A model generated the notes under the pieces. That model did not search any database. It was not told where the DNA came from and saw only the letters and a list, made by a program, of their open reading frames with translations. A DNA stretch of 64,000 nt, taken from positions 62,001 to 126,000 of the forward strand of contig VIIQ02000009.1 in NCBI GenBank assembly GCA_007449985.2, written 5' to 3'. The DNA comes from Desmodesmus armatus. Taxonomy: Eukaryota; Chlorophyta; Chlorophyceae; Sphaeropleales; Scenedesmaceae. The translations under genes were made by a program, and so were the position numbers. Of the stretch, positions 58,030 through 64,000 are shown piece after piece (position 1 is the first letter of the stretch; each line of letters begins with the position of its first letter).

Positions 58030-59475
58030 CAGAGGGGTGGGGTTCTTGGAGTATGGCTCACGCTGAACATGCACGGCAGCACAGGTTGTAAGATGTGCAT
58101 ATGCGTGTCCACATTTTAGGCTATGATAGCACCCTGGGGCTGCATCGACCGGAGGCTGCATCATTATGTACACATCATCTTCTGTTGCCTGCCAGGCACC
58201 GTGCGGCTTTGGGATAATGTTCCACTACACATCTTTCAAGGCCAACCATGGCCTCTGGGTTCTGTGGGGAATTTTACACACAACCGCATTGCATATGTAT
58301 TCTCAGCAGGAGTTCAAATGCACGCCAAACAACACACCATGGCGTCCCACCACCAACAGCACTGTATAACAAACGCAGCACAGAACCTGAAAGCTGCTGC
58401 ACCAGGCCAGTGCGGTATACAACAGAAGCTGGCCAGCTGGCCACCAGAGGTCATCCTGTGCGTATCCGTCATGCCCATTCTGACATATCCCAGTCTGCCC
58501 CAATTGCATGTGGCTATCATTGATATTGCATGTCTCCCCTCTAAGTGTCGAGGTCTTCAGGACATGCTTGGTGTAAAGGATGTGTGCAAACTCTGTTGGG
58601 ATTGGCCAATTCACTATGACATGCGGCACTCCAAACATCATCCACCAAGATAGCCAGCACGTCCATCACACACCCCACGGCCACACACACGGAATAGACT
58701 GCCATCAGAAGTGTTGTGGTGCTTTGTTGTGGGGTGTCCAAAAGCTGCAAGGAGAAGGATGTGCACTCAGCTGTGTGGGGTGTTGGTGTGTTGTCCAGTC
58801 GAGGCTGCATGCAAGCCTCTGCCCTGTTCCAGCCATGCTTCCAATGATGCAAGGGGTTGAGGGATGGGGGTATGGAAGCATGGCTCGCGCTGAACATGCG
58901 CGACAGCACATGGTGTGAGGTGTGCTATGATAGCACCCTGGGGCTGCATTGACCGCATGCTGCATCACTATGTAACATCAGCTGGACATGAAATGTGTTG
59001 TGCAGGCATGCCTGCAGCTTCAAGACATTGTCCCACTGCACTGCAAGACAGCAATGCAAAGCATTTTCAAAGACGTACAACTTGCGGCACATCCGTTGAC
59101 ATTTGAGCGGGATATACACACAACCGCACGGCATGTGTGTCCTCAGCAGTACTTCAAATGCACGCCAACAAACACACCACAGCGTCCCACAGCCAGCAAA
59201 TCTGGGTGGTAGACCCTGTCGGGTGTCCAGCAAAAGCTGGGTCACCCCGTGTGTACCCCTCCTGCCCCTTCTACATATGCAAGCTATCCAGTCTGCTCTC
59301 AAATGCATGTGTCTGATGCATGTCGCCCCATCAAGTGCCCGAGGTCTCTAGCACATGCTTGCAGAATATGCATGCAAGCTCAGGTAGTTTGACCACATCA
59401 CTATGACATGCAGCACTCAGAACATCATCCACCAATAGAGCCTGCAACTAGCTAGTAGGGTTGCAAACGCTACCC
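58030..59475 (+). repeat. Two-copy tandem duplication, period about 800-840 bp
   Basis: Unit A (about 58030-58690) and unit B (about 58855-59475) share, in the same order: ATGGCTC(A/G)CGCTGAACATG, CTATGATAGCACCCTGGGGC, TACACACAACCGCA, TTCAAATGCACGCC, ACCA(T/C)(G/A)GCGTCCCAC and ACATCATCCACCAA. Spacing between matching words is 804-840 bp. Neither copy has a long open frame. It could be a satellite unit, a non-autonomous element, or a duplicated noncoding transcript. Confidence 0.75.
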
Positions 59476-60655
59476 GCCATGCTGCAAGTCACCATAGATT
59501 ACCAAGCATTGGAGGCAGCCTGAGTGTCCAACGCACCAGGAGACAACCTGTTGCACACGCCACATCTGGAAAGAATGCATCCCACCTGTACGTACAGGTT
59601 TTCTGTAGACAGAAAACCAGACAGCAGGCTCCGCCTCACAACCAACCATCCCTTAAGAAGTCAAACAATCCCTGCCCAGATGCAACATATGCTACTGCCA
59701 GCTACCGCAGGGTGCATCCAGCACTGGCCTAGCCTTGCGCCACATGTAGTACACCGTCCCACACACACAAGCTCAGAAACGCAGCAGGAGCCTGCGCATT
59801 GCTCCTTCCCACCCTGCACCATCATTGAAAGCACACAATGTCTTGCACCATCACGGCAGCCACAGGTGGAAAACCGTCTTCCTGAGGGTACAGCCTTCGT
59901 GCCTTGAATAACGTAATCCTTGATTGCCAGCACGCCGCACTCACAGCACAAGAGCATTCGAGGCTCCCACTGGGAGGCCCTGACACCACCTCGCATGCCG
60001 CTGAGTAGCCTCATTCAAATGGTGCACACAATGCATTGGAATGCCTTGCATCGATTGGTGTGTTCATCGCACATACACACACAGTCTTGGTGATAATGTA
60101 CTTTGGTTTACTCATCCCGGGTGGCTTCACAGAGATAACACACAGCTCGTTGCACTGCCACTGCAGCTGTTGTGGTACCCTGCAGCAAGCTGGGCATTAA
60201 GGGACACTGCACAGGCCGGCAGGCATAGGGCGCCCATTGCCATAAGACGGCAGGGTACACCTCTAGTAGAGCCTACAACCTAGCCGGCACCACACCAACA
60301 CTGTGCAGTGTGACACTGCACTACATAGGCATCATCCCGTCAGCGGCCAATAGGGGACCACTGCCCCTGATCGATGGATCACAGCTCAACATACATGCTT
60401 GGTCGTGCGCAACCAGCAACTGCTACTGCCGTAGCTGGGTGTTCAAAAAGGCCAAAGAGCAAGCACCAGCAAGCCCACCTTGGGCCGCACACGTGGGCCC
60501 AATCCCAAGCCCAATAAACAACGGTCAGATGCACACGAACAGCCGGCCTGGGTTGACGAAGCTGCTGACTGAGCCAGGGAAACTGCCAGGTAGCTCGTGT
60601 TCCGACCTCTGCTGTGTGGCAGACCCAACCCCGTGCTGACGTACAATAGTAGTTT

Positions 60656-60693
60656 AGGGTTTGGGGTTTAGGTTTACCTAAACCCCAAACCCT
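60656..60693. repeat. Palindrome of telomere-like repeats
   Basis: AGGGTTTGGGGTTTAGGT (60656-60673) and its perfect inverted complement (60676-60693) are separated by TT. Further GTTTAG and CTGAAACCC words flank them. Plant and algal telomeres are TTTAGGG; this head-to-head array looks like an interstitial remnant. Confidence 0.8.
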
Positions 60694-61394
60694 GAAACCC
60701 AAACCTAATAGTACCCTTGAAGAATGCACTCAAATGACTGATGACTGAGCCCACCCCTTCTGCAGCAACCGGCAGCATGTGCAACAGATGTTCAAACCTT
60801 TGAACGTAGCTGCAGCGGGAAAAGCTACCAACCTGTTCAAACCAAGCACCACCACTGTCATATGTAACCAATCCCTGCATTGTTCAGCAGTGATTGTATG
60901 TACCGCCTGGCTGCAAAACACACCACAAATCCTATCACTGGGCCAACCGCCAGCTGTTTCGCCCCTCCAGAGCAAACATTCGTCTGCTGTTAGCCAGAAC
61001 AACTGCAGACTTCTCTGCCAAAAGCCACCACATCAATACTCATAATGCGCCCTCTGTGGCGGCTGCGTACCAGAAACAAGCATACCTGCTGATGTTTGGT
61101 TTCCATTCACTTCCAGCTCAGCAACAGCACCAAGCAACTGACCTGCCATGCAGGGCATGTTGAGGTCTCTGCACAACTGAACAAGGTGCCAGACGAGCTG
61201 CGCCCCTCCACAAAATTCGACATGTTGCCTGCCAAGCACACCCACATGCCGCCAGCTTACGGCACTGCACAGGCATGGCATGCCGCAAAAAGTGCTCGAC
61301 ACAGCGAGACAGAGGAATGCATGAAGGCCCAATCACAGCGTCAGTCCTTCTGGCTGGGCCCCATCTCGACGCCGCGTGACCTCGAGAGGTCCGC

Positions 61395-63930
61395 TCAGCT
61401 TTCCTTTCGCAAAGCGCCACCAGGTGTCTCGACGTCCTTGAACGACGATCCTGTCAAAACCATCGATTGGGCGCCCTCCGAGCTTGCGCTGTCTTGTACA
61501 ACTCCCTTGCGGAGAATGAAGTGGCGGAGCATTATGATGGCAAAACCCGCAACAATGACGACCGCGCCAAAGACAAAGCTCAACGTGCTGATGCCGTTTC
61601 GGCGCTGCAACAGAATGCCTGTGAGGTATGGCCCCACGAAACCACCCAGCATGCAGATGGAGTTGTAAAAGGGCATCGCAATGACCTGCGACTGCCCTTC
61701 ACACACCCTGCAAGACACGCACATCAAAAGCAGTGCAGCAGATTATGGGCAAGGGGTCAGCCGTGCAGCAGCAGCAGCTTGTGCAGACTGCTTGGAGCCA
61801 AAATCACGTTGGGGAGGGTCGTGCGGCATGCCCAAAGGTGCGCCGGTGCAAGCAGCTTGAAGCTTCACTGCTGCATGTGCCTGTTTGCTGAGCGAAGCCT
61901 TCCGTCACGTGACAACATTGCTGGTCTATGTGTCTGATCAGCAATGCTGCAGGCGGGGTTGATAGCTATTCTGTCCATGCTGACAGCACCAACAGGATGT
62001 GGTGAGGCTTTGGTGAGGCTTTGCCTCGGGCCCCTGGCAATTGGGTTCACCTGATTGCGCTGTGTGTGGCCAGCCGGTGGAATTACGCCCCCCTGGTAAA
62101 ACCAAAAAAACAGGATGTGCTCACCTGGTCACAACGGACAACAGCGGACCATTCGCGGCCGCCACGCACGATGCAAAAACAATCAGGCAAAGGAACCCGG
62201 CGACCACAGACACTGACCCAAGGGATGGGAAGGCCATGAACACAGCGCCTGCAATGATCAAAGGCACGCTGCTGTGCCAGAAGATCTCGTTGCGGCGTTG
62301 GCTGTGCACTGCAACCACAAAAGCCAGCACCGCTGCTACAGCGCTGGGGATAGACAGAAGAAGTACCGGCTTGAGTTCCATGGCACCAGCAGCAGCAGAT
62401 GTAGCCACGTTGGCGAGGCCTGCTTTGCCCTTGAGCAGCGCTGCAACAATGATCGTGCTGAAGAAAAGGAAGGCATGTGCGACCATGTTGATGGCGAAAC
62501 CGGCGTAGACTGTTAGGGGCAGCAGCGGGTTCGTCAGCACAGGCCTGAAGAGCTTCAGTGGGTTGGCAGGTAACAAGTGCCTGGGCGGGCTTGTCGCTTC
62601 ACTGCGCAGCATCTGCAGGCAGGCGACAGGGATGGGCGGCATGCTTGCTGTGAGTCAGGCTAGCCTGCATATCTAACACTCCAGAGACTAGCACAAGCCA
62701 CAAATATTGACAGGGCAGGCTGCAGATGCACAGGAGAGTCGCCCACTACAAAGTAGCTTGAGCTGTTCTCAACAAATCAAAATTGCTGCTTCCATGCATC
62801 AACTTACGCAGAACTGGGTACTGTGGGTGGCAACATGGGGTGAAGCTGCCTGCGCAACAACAACAGCCACGGCATTGCGGGCCAAGCCACTTACATCCTG
62901 CTGGAAGAGCAGCTTCTCCTCTTCTGACAACCACTTGGAGGTCAGTGGCGTCTCAGGCAAGTATATCGCCAGCCAGATACCCAGGAACACACTGGGAAGG
63001 CCCTCCAGGATGAACAACCACTGCCTGCAGACAGTAACAACGGGCCAGGCACTTGATTGAAAGCATGGTAGTCAACTAGGTGATGAAACGTGACCCAGCC
63101 ACCACCTGTACGATCGTTCCAAACAATTTACAGAGACAGGAAAGACCAAAGGCAAGCCGCTGCAGTGTTGAAAGCGGCCGCGGCAACCTAGCCGCGGCTA
63201 CAGACACCATCAAAAACTAGCAACCTGCTGCTGCTGCTGTTGCTGCTGCATCGGCCTGCTTTGCTGTCCTTGCGCTCACCATCCCTTGAGCCCCCCAAGT
63301 CCCTCCATGGAGAGGAAGCCTGCCGCCAGCGGCGCCCCCAGCAGGGCTGACAGCAACACACCAGATGTCAGCCAGAAGAACGGCCGCGTCATCCTGCACA
63401 GATACAAACCCAAACTCAAGCGCGCAGAGATAGCTTATGCTGATTTTGCGCTGCAAAGTTGTGGCTGGGTTTGTCAGCCACAGCGCCAATTAGTTACACG
63501 CTACAATCAGGTGAGCAGAGACAGCGCTAGTTGCGCTGCAAAATTGAATCTATGCCACAGTTTGAAAGCAGTGGTGGGCGGCAATACTGAGGTTTGCCGC
63601 TGCGGACGGCGATGCCGTAGATGTTTGCCGACCGTGTCTACTTGTAGACTCTCTGCCAACACACTCAACCACCATTCTCGCATAAGTACACACACCCCCA
63701 GCATGCCAAGCGCGAGTTTATTGAGTTGAGAGGTACCAACAGCATTGCCAGTGGATGTTGATGCTCTGGGGGTGCTTTTGGCAGCTTGGCACACCTTTCT
63801 GAGGGGTAGAACTGCGATACGGCATACCACATGGCAGGCGCTGCGCCACTCTCAAACACTCCCAGAAGCAATCTGAGGATGTAAAAGCTTTTTTCGTCAT
63901 GGATCAGGGCAGAAGCTGTTGCAATCGCGC
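61395..63930 (-). CDS. MFS transporter, anion:cation symporter type (5' partial)
   Basis: Five minus-strand exons in the window: 63930-63795, 63393-63280, 63024-62895, 62612-62125, 61707-61395; 5' exons lie beyond the right edge. All junctions agree in phase. Visible: TM-loop FYILRLLLGVFESGAAPAMW then FYPSER joined to MTRPFFWLTSGVLLSALLG (the FYP(P)ERR motif of the ACS/phthalate-permease family), WQWLFILEGLPSVFLGIWL, then YLPETPLTSKWLSEEEK, the usual end of TM6 plus central loop; second half with LTVYAGFAINMVAHAFLFF and MPFYNSICMLGGFVGPYLTG. Relatives carry organic anions such as tartrate, pantothenate, allantoate or phosphate; the substrate here cannot be told. The C-tail is short and cytoplasmic. 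Confidence 0.85.
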
Positions 63931-64000
63931 CTGCAGACATGCACCAGTAACACACAGCCCCGACAAGCGCGTCAGCACCAGCTGCCAAACACCCTCCTGC

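Larger units (their letters stand above)
57158..61394. other. Gene-poor gap, 4.2 kb
   Basis: Includes a GTGTGAAGGGG-rich patch (57660-57750) with a G run, a large two-copy tandem duplication (58030-59475) and a telomere-like palindrome (60656-60693). The 3' UTR of the minus-strand MFS gene should end here. No exon with support. Confidence 0.45.

Overview
This window is nuclear DNA from a eukaryote, most likely a green alga of the Chlamydomonadales/Sphaeropleales type. Genes are split by many short introns with GT..AG borders (donors mostly GTGAGN or GTGGGT, acceptors mostly TGCAG). The coding DNA is full of CAG/CTG tracts giving poly-Gln and poly-Ala. One gene encodes the plastid form of pyruvate dehydrogenase E1-beta, another an ortholog of the plant phosphatase IBR5, and degenerate TTTAGGG-like (plant/algal telomere-type) motifs occur. 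No bacterial operons, CRISPR arrays or insertion sequences were seen. Exon coordinates below are my own, obtained by matching splice sites to reading phase. The complete models close in frame, except two that need a 1-nt indel. The last gene is cut by the window edge.

Layout, left to right: (1) minus-strand Tudor-like Q-rich nuclear protein (733-4419), divergent from (2) a plus-strand Q/G-rich coiled-coil protein (4797-7359); (3) IBR5-type dual-specificity phosphatase (7756-9880); (4) a 19-exon secreted GH31 alpha-glucosidase with a trefoil domain (10801-22210); (5) plastid pyruvate dehydrogenase E1-beta (22577-26825) with two long intronic hairpins; (6) a small secreted Cys-rich protein (29119-31032); (7) an MFSD6-like MFS transporter (33193-38453); (8) an unrecognised gene built from three related, phase-symmetric exons (about 40659-44861); (9) an unrecognised multi-pass membrane protein (47661-49346); (10) minus-strand ionotropic glutamate receptor-like channel (51754-57157); (11) minus-strand MFS transporter of the anion:cation symporter type, 5' end beyond the right edge (61395-63930). 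Long gene-poor gaps lie at 26.8-29.1, 31.0-33.2, 38.5-40.6, 44.9-47.7, 49.3-51.8 and 57.2-61.4 kb and contain satellites, fold-backs and dispersed repeats.

The genes do not form a pathway. The recurring theme is structural: at least four genes carry local tandem duplications of an exon segment plus its splice junction, with the copies separated by long poly-G/poly-C runs. In several copies the changes are almost all synonymous, so some copies may be used as alternative exons. The second highlight is the glutamate receptor-like channel: it has no amino-terminal ligand-binding domain, an Asn at the pore selectivity position, and about 175 extra residues between the first membrane helix and the pore loop.
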